Origin: Proruminimicrobium sp963666965
GTDB lineage: Bacteria > Elusimicrobiota > Endomicrobiia > Endomicrobiales > Endomicrobiaceae
NCBI GenBank assembly: GCA_963666965.1
Contig: OY762939.1
Span: forward strand, 1,773,533 to 1,837,532
Reading direction: 5' to 3'
Length of the DNA: 64,000 nt
Part shown: one piece after another, positions 47,001 to 62,000 of the stretch
Numbering within the stretch: the first letter of the stretch is position 1
Layout of the letters: the number at the start of each line of letters is the position of its first letter
Program-made: the position numbers and the translations under genes
The notes under the pieces: generated by a model
What the model saw: the letters and a program-made list of their open reading frames with translations, nothing else
The model's database searches: none
Told to the model about the DNA's origin: nothing

Positions 47001-50000
47001 AATTTGGGATACAACATAATCTGTAGCTACTTTACCGGCGGCACCTGTTAATGCTCCTATTCCAATATTTCTGCCTAAATTTTTAATGCTTACTTTCAAT
47101 GCCTCTTTTGCTACAGGAGCTAACAAATTTTTAAATTGCGTTTTGATAGCAGAAAATCCCGATTTCAACCAATATTTCATTCCTTCTTTAAATGCTTCCT
47201 TTGTAAAACCAGAAAGTAATCCTTTAGCTAAACCTTTTCCGAAACTGCCTAAACTATTTGCAAGCACACCGCCTGTTACTATAGACAAGATGGCAGAACC
47301 TAAATTAATTAATCCTCCGGCAATATCTCCGCGCTGGAAACATTCGGATGCATTAAATGCAGATTGGGCTGCCATAGCAACGCTCATAACCGCTCCGGCT
47401 GTCCAGAAAATCGCACTCATTATTCCTGCGCTGAATGCGGCCGCAGCTCCTCCGGTAACTATTGTGACAGCTATTGCAACTATCCCTGCTATTCCTGCCC
47501 AAAGAGCTGATTCAGTTTCGCCTGATGTAACTTGACTCTGCTGTTTATCTAAAAATAATGATGCAGATGTTTTAAAACATGCATTTTCCACATAAAAACC
47601 ACCGTTAAATATCGCATCCCATGCCCCTTCAAATATACCTGCTATTGCAACAAATACACCGCCGATTTGTTCTAAGAATCTTGCACCTCCACTCTTTTGG
47701 AGTGTAAGTTCTGATTGAGTAAAATCTACATTACCGTTCCATCCGTAATCAAGTTTATTTTTTTGAGTATTATATGTTGTACTTCCGAATTTATTGTCTG
47801 TACCCTGATATTTTATTGACCACTGAGGAACAGTCTCTCCGGATATAAGTGTTCCTATAATTTTATTTCCGTTTACATCAGTAACTATTCTTGTTATTTG
47901 TATTCCTTCGGCATTTATTCCGTTTTCCTGTCCGGTTTTATCCGTTATATTTTTAGCTATTGCCTGAGCTAAATCCGTCAATTGAGTATCTGCGTCTAAA
48001 AATATATGCATACCATTTTTAAGCTGAGTATAATAATTTACATTAAACGTATCGTTAACGCCTGTATTTGTAAATAATTGATTTTTATTGTTAACAAAAA
48101 ATGTATCTGCTGTCGTGTATAAATTCGTTCCTGCCAGAAAACCTGTAATGGTTAGATTTGTTATAGGATTTGCGTAACCGGCATTTAATGAGAATTGTTT
48201 CTGTTGTTCAAATAACTCTTTAGTATTTATTTCAAATGAAACCTGCATTCCTATTTTATCGCTTCCGTTTTTGCTTATAGTAACTGATGTTTCTAATTTT
48301 GAATTAGTATCGAATTTAATACCAAATCCATATAAGCTTTCATCCGTAGATACAGGGGTGTTCTTCTTATCTGATTTTGAAGAACCTGAAGGTTTATCGC
48401 CGTCAGAAGTGTCAACAAATTGGCCTTTCAATTCTATTTCATCGCTTCCGTTAATGTTAACATCAATAACATTTGCACTTATTGAAAGTATGCCTTTATT
48501 AAGAGTTATTGAATTAATTTTATAATCACCTGAAAAATTAATTCCCAACGCATCTGAAAAATATCCGTTTCTCACATACAGATCGGATATCGCCAATTCC
48601 TGAACTTTGTCATATTCATAATTCATTCCGGTTGAGCCTATATAATTGTCGATATAACGCATTATATCGGCTTTTATATCAGCTTCCGGTCTTTTTAAAA
48701 TAACTATAGTGTCAACATACTGGGTATAGGTACTGTATTGCGTGCCGGTCAAATCTTCTATATTTACCTCACCGAGCCCCATATCTCCGTATAAAGACTT
48801 ATCACTTCCTATTCTTGCTATATCTACAGAAGTAACATTTTCATATGTTGCCTCGCAAACTTTTTCATATACAGCTTTCTGTTCTTTAGATAGATTATTC
48901 CATTCTGTTTTTGTCATGTACATATAGATTTGGAATGTATCTGAACCGTAATTTTCTCCGGACAATCTTAGCCCTTCTTTTGATTGTTCAATCAGCTTAG
49001 AATATACTGAATTGACATATTCTTCTTTCGTTATTTCTTTTTTAGTTTCCGACTGGACCATAGCACATAATATGCCTGAATCATTATATCCGAAGAATAT
49101 CTTTTCACCGTTTTCTCCGTATGTTGTTTCTTTCCCGTTTGTATAATAATAGAAAGGATTTTTTGAACCTTCACCAAAGAATGAAGGATCAAAACCCTGC
49201 TGCCCGCTTTCTTCAGGAGAAAGGAATCCTTTTTTTGCATCATACACAAGTTCCACTTTAACACCAAAAACTTCATCTACTTCTACCTTTATTACGCCGT
49301 TATTTTTGAGTTTACCTGATTCAAAATTATCTCCATATCTGCTTGTATCAACGCTTATTTTTCCCTTTTCATCAGTAACTAATACATATACGGATTTATA
49401 TTTATTGTAATCTTTTCCGTTATATGAGAACCAACAATTGCCAATCTTTACTCCTGATTCCCATGCAGTCCCGTTGTTAAAAAAATTCAACGTTACTGAT
49501 TTATTATCCTTCGTGTATACATATGATACTGTTCCGTCTTTCTGCACAGTACCATATTGTTGCCCGTCACTAATTTGTTTGAGTGTCTGCAGGAAATTTG
49601 TTGATGAACCTTCTTTGTAATCTTCTATTGAGTATACCTTCCCGTTTTCAGTAATAAAGATATAGCTGTCTTCATCAATATCAATATCAGCAGTTGCGGC
49701 TGTTCTGTCAACGACGTCATCTTTTACATCTGCCAAACTTGTTATTGTCGCTTCTGTTCCTTCTGAAACAACATTAGAATTATTAATTGTCCTGATATTG
49801 CCACAATAACCTTTTATAATTCCATCCTGTCCTGTTATTGTAAATTGCAATGCACCGTTTAAAGAAAGAGTTTCTCCCTGATATTGGCTAAAACTATATG
49901 TGTTGCCGGCTATTTGAACTTGCTGTCCCATATCTTGCAACTTATTTACTTTTGTCCCTGTTGCAAAATCAACAAAATATGCCGTAGGTGATTTTATTAT

Positions 50001-53000
50001 ATATTCTTGTTCCTGTGAGTTTTCATCTTCCGGATTATAATTAGGATTTTTTTCATAAGAAGCCGTCCATATTATATCTATCGTCCTTCCGGTATCAGAA
50101 TCGACTACATTTGTAAATCCTGTAGCCTCTTCTCCGTTTATCGTAACTTTAGTCTCTCCGGAATATGTCCCGTTTTCGTTAAGCGTTGACCCGATTATTG
50201 TTTTCTTTTCAATCTTGTCACCGTTATAATCTATTGATTGTGTAAATACAATGTCTCCTGACTCTGACTTCCACTGCAAGTTTCCTTCCTCATCCAATAC
50301 TCCCGTTACAGTTCCTGATGAGAAATATCCAAGACCTGTAATATAACTGCTGCCATAACTAGTAATTTTAGATTTAGCATTATATATGCTTACCGTTGAA
50401 AATACTTGTGATATAGTTGCATCCGAATAATGATAAAAATCCCCTGTAACACCTATTTTGTCTTCGGTTTTAACAGTACTTCCTATAAAATATGATTCCG
50501 GACGTTCTTGATTTTTTGAAGTTGATGTTTTTGTTACAGGATTATCTTGATATTCTGAATTTTCAACTTCCATACCTCTTACTGCAACAGTAGCATCTAA
50601 CACTGTTAGAATTCCGTTTGATATGATTACTTCTGCTCCTGCTGAAATTTTAAATACAGTTGAATCTTTTTCATATTGTGATTTCAAATATTCCGCATCA
50701 TACGAATCTGTAGAAGAAACAGGATATTTTTGATATAAGTTATTTTTTGTTCTCAAAACACCGGTTTCATCAACATATAATTCTATTGTACCGGCAGCAT
50801 ATGTAGTATTCATACGTTTTACCGGAAGGACATTTACTATTTTGCCGGAAGGATACGAATTTTTTAATGCATTGCCGAGAGATATTCTTTCTCCTGCTTT
50901 AAAACTTGTTTCAAAATCTGTTATTTCGCCGTTGTCTGTTTTTAGAATATATCCTTCAGGTATATTTACATTTGCTTTCGAAATATCTGTGCCGGCATAA
51001 TATCCTTTTTCATTCATCTTGCTGTTTTTTAATATTATTTCCGATGAACTTTGTATTGTAATTCCTTCAATATTAAAGCCTGAATTAGGAACAACAGTAA
51101 CAGTAAATTCCGGAGGAGCATTTGCGGTCACCACATATCCGTTGTCAGATGATTTTATAAGAGTATTAAATTCTTTATTTTTTGCTTCAATAATTGCAAA
51201 TACTATTTCAGATACGCTTGACGGGATATTTGTGGCTACCTGAACTCCGATTATTTTGTCCATATCCTTTATTTGACCGATTTCTTTCTCACAGGCCTGC
51301 TGGAATGCTCTTTGATTGAGGATTGCCCATTTTGAATTTTCTTTACTTGTCTGTTGCCATCCGGCCTGGCCGTATACAAAACTGCCGTTTGTAACAGAAA
51401 CCGGAACTCCTCCTGCAAGAAGAACTGATCCGGTCCATGCGGTTGTTCCAATACCCAAAACTGTCCAACTGCCACCAATCATCGTAATTACCGAATTTGC
51501 ACCGCTTACGGTATACCCGTTTTCCGTTTCTGTTATTTTTCCTTTAGTATTTACATAAGGAAGACTTCCTCCGCTTGCTGAAGAAGATGCTTCTTTATTT
51601 ATGTTCATTTCTTGGCCTGTCGTATTAACAAAGTCAAGTCTGTTAAGTACTAATTTATTCCCACTGATTACAAGCCCTATATTTGTAAAATATCCGTCGG
51701 TCAATTTATCTGTTGAATCAGAAGCTTGACAATTAAACTTTACAGGCTCTAATGTTTTTGTATCCAAAGCCGTAATACTTCCGTTGCTTCCTATCGAAAT
51801 CCTGTACTGCTGTTCTTGTGATGTTATCTTTAGATCATCTGGAATATTCAAATCAGATATATTGAATGTCTTATCAAAATAGAATGATTTCGTTTCCTGA
51901 TCAAATTTAATGCTGTTTAATGTTCCGTCTCCGGCAAGTGTCAATATATTACTGTCTGCCAACACTTTCACTGCCTGTGCCATATCCGGAGTTAATGAAA
52001 AATCTGCACCTTTAGGAGTAACTGTCACTCCTACCAACATTAATTTGGCTATATTATCCAGATTATCAATTGTCCATTCCTGTTCTGAAACCATAGATTC
52101 ACTTTTAACAACATCAATTGCAAATTTACTTATGTTGTAAGGATTTACAGGATTTATCGTTCCCAATAAACTGTCGTACATCACGGCACGAACTATATTA
52201 TTTGACGTTATTCCGTAAGCTTGTACCTGTGTATTAAAATTATCTTCTCCTAAATCCGTTATTTTTTTCAATGCATTTACAAAATTTACCGCACCATTTG
52301 AAGCCCATGTGACAATATCTATAGGAGTAGGAATCTGACTGCCACTCGACATTGATAATACTGATTCGGAAGCTATGAATGCCGTATACATTATTTTTTG
52401 TATATCACTGTATCTTGTCGTATCATTATAAACATCTGTCATAGATTTATATAAAGTTTTAACATCTTCAAATGTATTAATCTGTACACCGGACGGCAAT
52501 CCGATATATTTTGATTTATTATCTGATATAAGCTGACCTAGAGTTGGTTCTGATCCGGTGATGATACCTACTATCGGGAACATTTCATTAATAACCCCGC
52601 CAACTGTATCGGCACCTGTATACTGAACTACTTTGAATTGTCCGTTTTCCAATACCCTTATTGTTCCGTTGCCATCTATAAAACCCTGAGCAGTATATGT
52701 ACCTTTTTGATTTTTCACATATATAATTCCGGTTTCAGTATCTATCGTATAATCTTTCCATTGCATTGCATTTGGAACTTCGGAAACTTCAAGAACAGCT
52801 CCTAGATTATCCCCGAATACCATTTTGTTATACAATGAACCTAAATTGCTTATATTATCAGATGAATTTATTTTTATTGATTCTTTTAGCTGCTCTTCAG
52901 AGACTCCGTTTGCTTTTGCTATCGCCTTTTTCCCTGCTTCGGTAAACGTTATTTTTATTTCTCTTGTATCTGCAAGCAAAGTTATACTTTCTATACCTTC

Positions 53001-56000
53001 AGCTCCGAGGAGTACTACCGCATTGTAAAGATTGCTTATTGATCTTTCATCTAATCCTGATCCGCTTTCTGTTTTTATCATGGATACGGAATTTTTACCG
53101 GATTGGTTTTCAGACATTGAAGCATTAAACGTTGTTACCGTTGTTATTCCGTTTTTAGTCTCTGTTACAAAATTTTCTATATAATATTTCCCGTCAAATA
53201 ATTTTGTCGTTCTGTCGGTTGTTACAAGACAAGTTCCTTTTTCCCCGTTATAACCGTCTGTAAAATTAAATACTTTTTTTATAGTCACTCCGTTTGCATT
53301 GCCGGTATATGTAAAATCTCCGTTGATTTTATATGTTATCCCGCTACCGGTTTTAGACGGGGTTATAGTGATATTAAAACTTTCGCCTAAATTTATTGTC
53401 TCATTTTGCGAAAGCCCGTTAACTTTCCCGGTACTTACTAATTGTCCGTCTACTACTTTAAACCCAAAATTAGCATCTGCCGGCATATCAGAATTAAAGA
53501 AAACTGAATTATATTCACCCGGTAAATAAAGTTCAGCGCCTTCCTGTAATCCTTCTATATTGCTTACCTGAGACTTTCCTGTTGTATCATACGTGACACT
53601 TATTGTAACGTCTCCCTTTGTTGAAGATATTTTTTCACTGAATGTACATGTTGCCATACCATCGCCGGCATCCCATTTCTTTGTAGTCTCATTATATTTT
53701 ACTGCCTTAAAAGTTCCATTGCCGTATTGTACATTTCCTGCCACTGTTTTACCGTAATATACTGAACCGTTTTTCAATATATCACCGTCTGTAAATCCTC
53801 TTGCCGTTCCATCCTGTATAACAACCTGCTCTACGTTTGTCATCTGTGTCAAAACTTGGTTTCCGTACTGGTCTATAGTCCATTGGGCAACAGTCTGTCC
53901 CTGCAATGTTTCATTTGTTCCGGATGATGAACCGTTTGCATCAGTTGTGGTTAATATGTCAATATTCGTTTTGGCAGGGTTATCAAAAACCATTACTCCT
54001 GACAATACGCTTTTTGCATTTAAAGTCCCTGTAAATATCCCGGCATTACCGTCGCTTATTCCGTTTTTATCTGTTGTTATTGTGGTTCCGTTTACGGTTT
54101 TATTATAATTTAAATATTCACACGGTACACCGTCCAAATTATATTCGCCGGTTGAACTGTTATACCTTATCTTAGTTGTATCAACTTTTGTTAAATCTAT
54201 ATATACTCCGCCACCTTCCGTATTATTTATCGCGGCATTATTGCTAAATACAATACTGTGCGCAAAATTTTCATATTCTTCTTTGGTCATTACGCTCCAT
54301 GAAGGATCGTATGTTGCCTGCAACTGCTCGCTAGTCTGCTCTCCGCTTTCAGACAAATTTATTGCAATTTCAGTTAAATCTTCAACGGCGGGAAGTTGTT
54401 GTACCTGCTGTCCGGTTAAAGCAGGAACAGGAATATTTTTTATTGTTTCTAAATTTACCGTATCATAAAAAGAAGATGCCAATGGAATAACTTTACCGTC
54501 CGGCAAATTCAAAACACTCGTCTGAACTGTTGCCTGTCCGCCTTTATCCGTATAACTGCTTTCAACTATTCCTTCTAATGAAAATTTTTCATCACCGTTT
54601 AGATGATCTTTGCCTTCTATTGAAATTTCCTCTTGTCGTGTTCTGCCAAATCCGTCTTTTTCGATTATAGATGTTTCGGTTCTGACGAAAATTGATTTTG
54701 TAATTGCTGTCAAAAATTCTTTGGCTGAAGATGTTGCCCCTAGAATCCATTGAGAGCTTTCGTTACTTATTTTAGTTATAGTATCTTCAAATCCTTTTGT
54801 GTTGATACTTGTCTGTATCGCCTGAGTATCGGCAGTATATTCACGCTGTTCGCCCTGTTCTGTATATTTACCGTCAAGACTGCTTCCTATTACCATTGCT
54901 TCGGAAGAAGCCGTCCCTTTTAACATATCAACATTTGTATTAAATACAAAACTGTCGATAAAACTAAAACCGGTAAAATTAGGATTAAATTTCGCAAGTA
55001 TCTCTGCTGCAACAGGGTCTGAAACCGCTATTTTGTCAGGAGAGTTGCCATTTAAATCAAGTGTTGTTGTATCTGATATATCGGATGAAAGTTTTGTGCT
55101 TTTATCAACTTCATCTTTTTCAGTTAAAGCATATGTATCTGTTTGTTCAGCCTGTCTTGTTACATTAGGACTTAAGAATTCTTTGAATCCGTTTATAAAT
55201 GTGGCAACTCCCGGCAAACTGCCGTAATTAAGAAAATCTTTTTTTAATGTTTCAATATATACCTTTGCTATCCCTTTATCTCCAAATACATATTCAAATG
55301 TTGTTTTTGCCTGAGTATCGGATATTACTTCTCCTTTCTTATAACTATTTTCAGAACTTCCTCCGTCGGGATTATCAACCGTAGCCGTCACCGTTTCAGT
55401 TTTTTCAACAGTTTCCTGTAAAGGTTTTCCGTCAGGTCCGTAAATTATTGTTCTGTCATATATTTGTTCTGTATTTGTGGCATCATCTGATTTTTCTATA
55501 TCTGCTTTAACTTCAGCTGTTTGTGTATCTTCGTCATAGGTTGTAGTGACTTCGGAATCAATATTTTCAGATTCTTCTAAATTTACCATCAATCCCTGCA
55601 TAACCATTTCGGGAGTCTGTGTTTCTCCGACTACAGGTCTTAAAAGAGCTGTTATATGTTCCTGCACCTGCACATCGTTTGTAAAACTTACTCCAAATCT
55701 TTGTTCATAGGCAGTCTGTAAATCTTTTGATCCTGAAATACCGGTAGTTAATGTTTTTACGTCAAATTCTAAAGCTTTTTCTGAACCGTATGTGGCAACA
55801 GCAGTCGGCACATTCCCGCCGGCATCATTTAATCTGCTCTGTAAATCGGTAAATGACAAAGAACTGTCGTCCAATTGTTTACCCAAAGCACAAATATTGT
55901 TAAAAAACACTATTGCATCTGCAACATTACCGGATGATGTATTTATAAAACCTATAATATCTTCATTAGTGATTCCGTATTTTGCCAACTGTGTACTATC

Positions 56001-59000
56001 AACCTTAGTCTGAAATGCAGTCACAGATTCCTGAGTTTTTGCATTGTTATAATTTGCTATTGCGGTTTCAACATTTCCGTTTGCCTGTGAAAGCATAAAT
56101 GCTGCTTCTTCAGCGCCTATTGCCGATTGCGGATATTTTTTTTCTATCTCATTTGAAAGCAAAATAATATTTTGAAATTTCTGCACAGCCTGTTCGGCAC
56201 CGGTTCCGTTTAATACCGTCCAAATTTGTTCGTCTGTTAAATCAGCACCAAAAGTTTCTTTCCAACTTTGTATTACCGGATTTGATTTAAAGCCTTCTAT
56301 CTTCTTTGATTTATCGTAAGATGCAAATGCAGTATCAGGAGTTGATTCCTGAAGCATTGTAAACATCTGCTGGTTTGTAATATTTTTATATCCTGCAGCT
56401 TCCAGCTTTGCAGATAAAGTCTCAATGTTATTTATTTGAGCAATAACACCTGCCCTTATTTCGTCTTGAGTGTCCCCACCGGAATTATTGATGAGAGTAT
56501 TCATAATATCTGCATAACCGCTGTATTGTTCGCTTAAATCTCTCGCTGCTCTTTCTCTTGGTGTCAATAACATTGCTTCAATATTTTTAAAAGAGGCATA
56601 TTGTTCAGCTCCGATATCTTCAGCAGTTACATCAACAGGTTGGACATAACCTATAGGTAAAACATCCTGCCCTTCTATATAAGAATATTCTTTACCTGTA
56701 AATAATGTAGCTGCCGGCTGAATTAAACTTCTCCAAAAATTAGGAGATTCTGCTTCAAAATGCTGGACATCTGAAGTTCTGCCTTCCGAATCAAAATAAA
56801 AACTATCGACTCCGTTTTCGCCAGGTGTAAACATTGAAATATTGCCTGTATCGTCATATTTTATTCTTGATAAATTACCGTTTATCTGCTGTGCGACATA
56901 TATGCCTTTTTCATAACCATCTTTTCCGGTATATGTTTTTCTTATCCACTGTGCATTTTCTATTTCTCTTCCGGTTGCAAAAAAATCCCTGTTTACAGTT
57001 CCTGTTATAGTTTCATCGGCAATAACAACTCCGTTATATACATGAATTCTGTTTATTTCTATATTATATTGCCCGTTACCCGTTTGAACTGCTTTTTGAG
57101 TTGTTTGAGTTCTTACACCGTATTCATTAGTATCTATGTTTATTATATCGGGAGGATTATTGCTTTCTTCTGCATTTTTAAATTCAATGCTTACAGAACC
57201 GTTTTTAAAAATATTGACATCTGCTATAGATTTATCGTTCAAAGATACCATATTGCCTTGAGCATCTAACAAGTAACAATCATTATTTTCGGCAGTCAAA
57301 TCCCCTGACAACAATGTATCTAAAAATGATTTATCTGCAATGTTTTTTGAAATTAAAGTATACTGCTGTCCGTCTATAAAAATAATATCGCTTTGAATTC
57401 TGAATTTCCCGTTGGCAGTCAGTATTCTTTCAACTTCTTTCTGCCCTAAAACAGGCACAACTTTAAATATCACACTCTGATATTGTGTGCTGTCCAAATT
57501 TATAAGTTTGCCACCGTATACAGTCAAATAACTGCTTAATTTATCTCCTGTTAAAGTTTGTACATCTTGTATAAATGTTTTTACATCAAGGCTGTCTGTA
57601 AAACAGCCTTTAATCTTACCAGCTACCGACGAATTTATTTGTCCATAATACGATAATATTGTCTCTAATCCTGATAAACCTATTCCTTCATCTTCAGATG
57701 CTATAGTGGCAAGAAAGCCCGTGTCCAGACTTTGATTATTCCAAGCTGTCAAAGACAGTTTATCTCCGGCAGGATCAAATATTGATAAAAATTTCTTAAG
57801 TCCTTCGTCATTGCCGTCATTCCATGAAGTTGTCAACATTGTCATGAAAGTATCGCTGTGTACTTTATCTCCAAAACCTATTTTTATGTCATTAACTTGT
57901 TCTATGGTTAATGTTTTTTCAATAACTTTAAATAAAGTCTCAGTTCCTTTCCACCCAAGTCCTTCAATTATTACATTAGTGTCTATACTTATGTTATCGT
58001 ATATCGCTCCACCGTTAACTACAGTTGAGAGTTTTTCTCCGGAAATATCAAATACCGATAAATATTGTGACAATACTTCTTCACCTTGTCTTGATGCAGC
58101 TATTAAACCTATGGCAAATGTGGCATCATTTACATTTTCCGGATTATCTTTATTTTCTTCTATAAATTTATTTACGTCTAATCCTGATTGTTTTGTAAAA
58201 TAATCTATAACTTCCCCAAGTCTGTCTATACTGCCATTTGTTATAAATTCAACACTGTATACTGCGGCATCCATCAATATTTCACCGCTTATTAAGCCAG
58301 AACCAAAAGAATTAAATATATTTATAACTTCTTTTAAATCATCATAATTTGTATATCCGTATTTGTCCGTTAACATAAATTTTATACTTATGTCTGCGGC
58401 AGCCTTTATCGTTCCTGACATACCGTTATTAATCATGTATGTTATGACAGATTTATAACTTTCATTATTGATTATGTTATTTATCAATGAGGCATCTTCT
58501 TTCGCATTGGCATTCTGAAGTCTTGTTTCAACTATCCATGCTTTTAATTCATCATTTACCTGGCTAATGTCTACCTTACTTTCAAATTTATCAAGTATTT
58601 TTATTTTATAATCCGACGTCATTGCTTCATTGTTTTTCATTGATGTAAATAAATCTGTTAATCCTGTTTGCCCCAAACCGTCTGTTATAGTTTTAAAGTC
58701 ATCATTATTTAACCAATTTCCTTTTTGTTCTCCTGATAATTTACTTCCTGTCGGATCAAATATTGTTAAGAAATCATCCAAGTGTCCGGCTTTGTAAGAG
58801 CTAACCATCAAAGAGGCAAAATTACCGCTTTTTATTTTTTCTCTGAATATGTTTTCTATAGAATCTTTATTTTGTCTCAGCGCTTCTATTGACACCAATT
58901 GATTTATTCCATCGGTGCCAAGCCCCATTATTATGTTATTGAAATCATTATCGTTTAACCAGTTACTTACATTATTTCTGTTTCCTGCAAGTTTGACTCC

Positions 59001-62000
59001 GGACGGATCAAATATTTCAATAAATTTTTCAATTTGTTTAACATCACCTGTATTATAAACATCTACAAGGGTTAAAGCGAAATTAGAACTTATTATCGTA
59101 TCGGCAAATTGCTTTCTTACTGCTTCTCTAGTTTCCGCACCTTCTTGTTTTTCAACAAAAACAAGAAGCTCATTCAGCCCCTGCATCCCCAATTTTTGTA
59201 TAATTACATAGTAATCTTCCGGACTCAACCATTTAGTATTAATCCCAATACTCCAAATTGATGCACCCCAGCCGTTGCCCAACAATTTGCTAAAATCAGA
59301 ATCCCAAGTTTTAAAATATTCTGCTAATGCAGTTTCATCACCGTTTTGATAAGCCTGTACTGCTGTCACTATCCCCTCAGCAAAAGCTCTGCTTGAAACA
59401 TCTGTTGACCCTGCTATTTTTTTCATTCTTTCCGTATCAACTTTTGTTCCGCTAAATCCTTGAATATTTGAAGCATCTGCATTGGTTAAAACTTCCCATT
59501 GCTTAACTGTTTCTGCTCCGTATGTCTTTGTAAGATAATCTCCTAATGCTGCCGGAGCTATCGGAGAAATGCCTGCTTTATTCGGATCATTTACAATGAC
59601 ATTACCGCTTTCATCCATAGTTAACGTAATAAAATGATCCAATACTCCGTTATTATTTGAAGAAACTCTCAATATTATTTTACCGTCATTACTTTGCATT
59701 AATTTTACAATATCGTCTGAATTTATATTTTCATACCCACTGTAGTCTTTCCCCATTAATTTAAGAGAAATCTGCATAGCATACATACTGATGCTGATAT
59801 TTTGTGCTTTTGTATCTGCCAAATCATTGTTTTGTGCAAAATTGCCTGTCGCTATATCTATTGCAAGAGCCTGGACAAAAGCAGTTATTCCTTCACTTTC
59901 TCCCAACAAATCTATAAGAGCAAAAGCTGAACAGTTTACTATAGAACCGCCATTTGCGATAACAGTATTGAGATAAGTGATAACAATATTTAAATTATTT
60001 TCGTCAATTTCTATTCCCTGGTCCTTTAATGCATTTTTAAAAGATTCATCCTGCATTAATTTTTCAAGTTCAGACACCATATATTTGTCATATCCGCCTT
60101 GAATCATAATATCAAGCATCTTGATATTTTCTCTCATCATTGTGAGTTTGTTATTGATTTCTTCTTTATTCGTTCCGTAACCTGTAAGAATACCGTTAGC
60201 AATAATTACTTCTCCTATTCCCGCAAGCGTAAAACTCTTTGAATTTTGCAAATTGGCATTTACTATGCTGTCAAGATTAACAATTATTCCATTACCCGAC
60301 TGATCGTAACAAGTATTTATTGTTACAGTTTCATTTTTCTTTGTATCCTTCGAATATATTGTTATTTCTGTATCAACATATACAAATCCGCCGGCAGACC
60401 AAGTACCGTCTTCTCCCATAGTCATTGCTACTATGCTACCGCCTTGGATCAACGCTCCGTCTGCAGTACCATTTTTATCATCAATTTTTATTCCTTTTAC
60501 TTCAGAACCTTTCTTTAATATATCCCCATTTGATAATTTTTTTGCCTTGTTATCTTTTATACCAATTCTGCTTACATCCGTAAGTGTATAGGTCTTCCCG
60601 TCGGGGCCTAACTCAGCATTGGCTATTGTCTGTCCCAAAGTTATATCATTTGAATTTGAATTTTGCTGTTCATTTGTCGGTGCTTTCCCAAAATCTGATT
60701 CAACACCTACTTTATGGAGAGAAGCTGTTTTAGGGTCTATCGTATCTAAATAACCGTCAGTCACGTTGCCTGAACTGTTTATAAAACCAGTAAAATAACC
60801 TTCTATAGGATCGTATCCTTTCTCTTGGAATGTTGCATTTACTCCGGCAATAACTGATTTACCGTTCAAAAGCCAAACCATATTCAAAGCATTGAATTGC
60901 GATAAATCTATGGTTACGCCATAACCTCTCTGTTCGTTATTCTGATTTGCCCTTATAGCAGCACTTCTTGCTTTTTTGTAATCACTCTTTTTAACATATA
61001 TTTTACCGCTTAAATACAAGTCCTGTAATTTCTTAGTTAAGTCTTTGTCAACAAGCCCGTTTATAACAACTTGATATCCTCCGTTTCCGCTTTTGTTCCA
61101 ACCGGCAGTTCCTGCTTCCTTGCCGTCCTTATATACTTTGCCTGTTTTTGTATCGTAAAATGTTTTGTCGTCTATTTTTACAACCGATCTCGGCATATAT
61201 CCGGCATCGTTAATTTTCTTTAATATATCAGCAGGAATATTTGATCCTGTACATTGGTTATTTTCAAAATCCCAATTTATTGTCCCATATTTTCTGTTAT
61301 TGCCGTTTTTATCAACAAGATAAACTATACTGGTATTGCCGTCTAATAAATATTGCTTACCGTCTTCTCCTGTATAGGTCTTCATATGATCAGGCATTAA
61401 TGTTGAATCTGCTAAAGTTTTATAATCTCTTGTATATGAACCATCTGCATTTTCCCAGTCTATTACAAATCTTCTTCCTGAACTGTTTTCAGGAAAATAC
61501 CATGATATACCCAAATAATCTCCGAAAGCGTTTAATACTGCACCGTCAACCTGATTTTTAATGTAATCATTACTACCGTCTATTTCAGATAACTGTACAA
61601 AAGCAGGCAATCCGTTTCGGTCGTATACCAATATTCCATTTTCAGATGCTTCTTTTAACATTGCTGTTACTTTTTCTCTAAATCTTGTATTTTGTGTTCC
61701 GTTTCCAAAAAATTCCCATTCCTTAGTTGAAGGGTTCAATATCATTCTGTCGACTAATTTACCGTCTTTATCAAATATCTCTCCGGTGTATGCATTATAA
61801 ATATATGCGTTATCTCCTACTCCTATCTGTTGAAAAGGAGAACCTGCACCAAATTTATCCGGTGGCATTTGTGTGTATATTACTAATTTTTCAAAAGCGG
61901 TAAGGCCTAAAGTATTAGTCGCTTTTTTTATTGCTTTACTTGAATCGTCTCCGAAATTAACTCCGTCTGCACCGCCAGACACTATCGCATCTCTTAATGC

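Noticed and set aside
49031..49276. Short minus-strand ORF inside giant 2 as a separate gene or frameshift product
   Set aside because: It lies in another frame, is Lys/Ser-rich without motifs, and the giant frame is uninterrupted.
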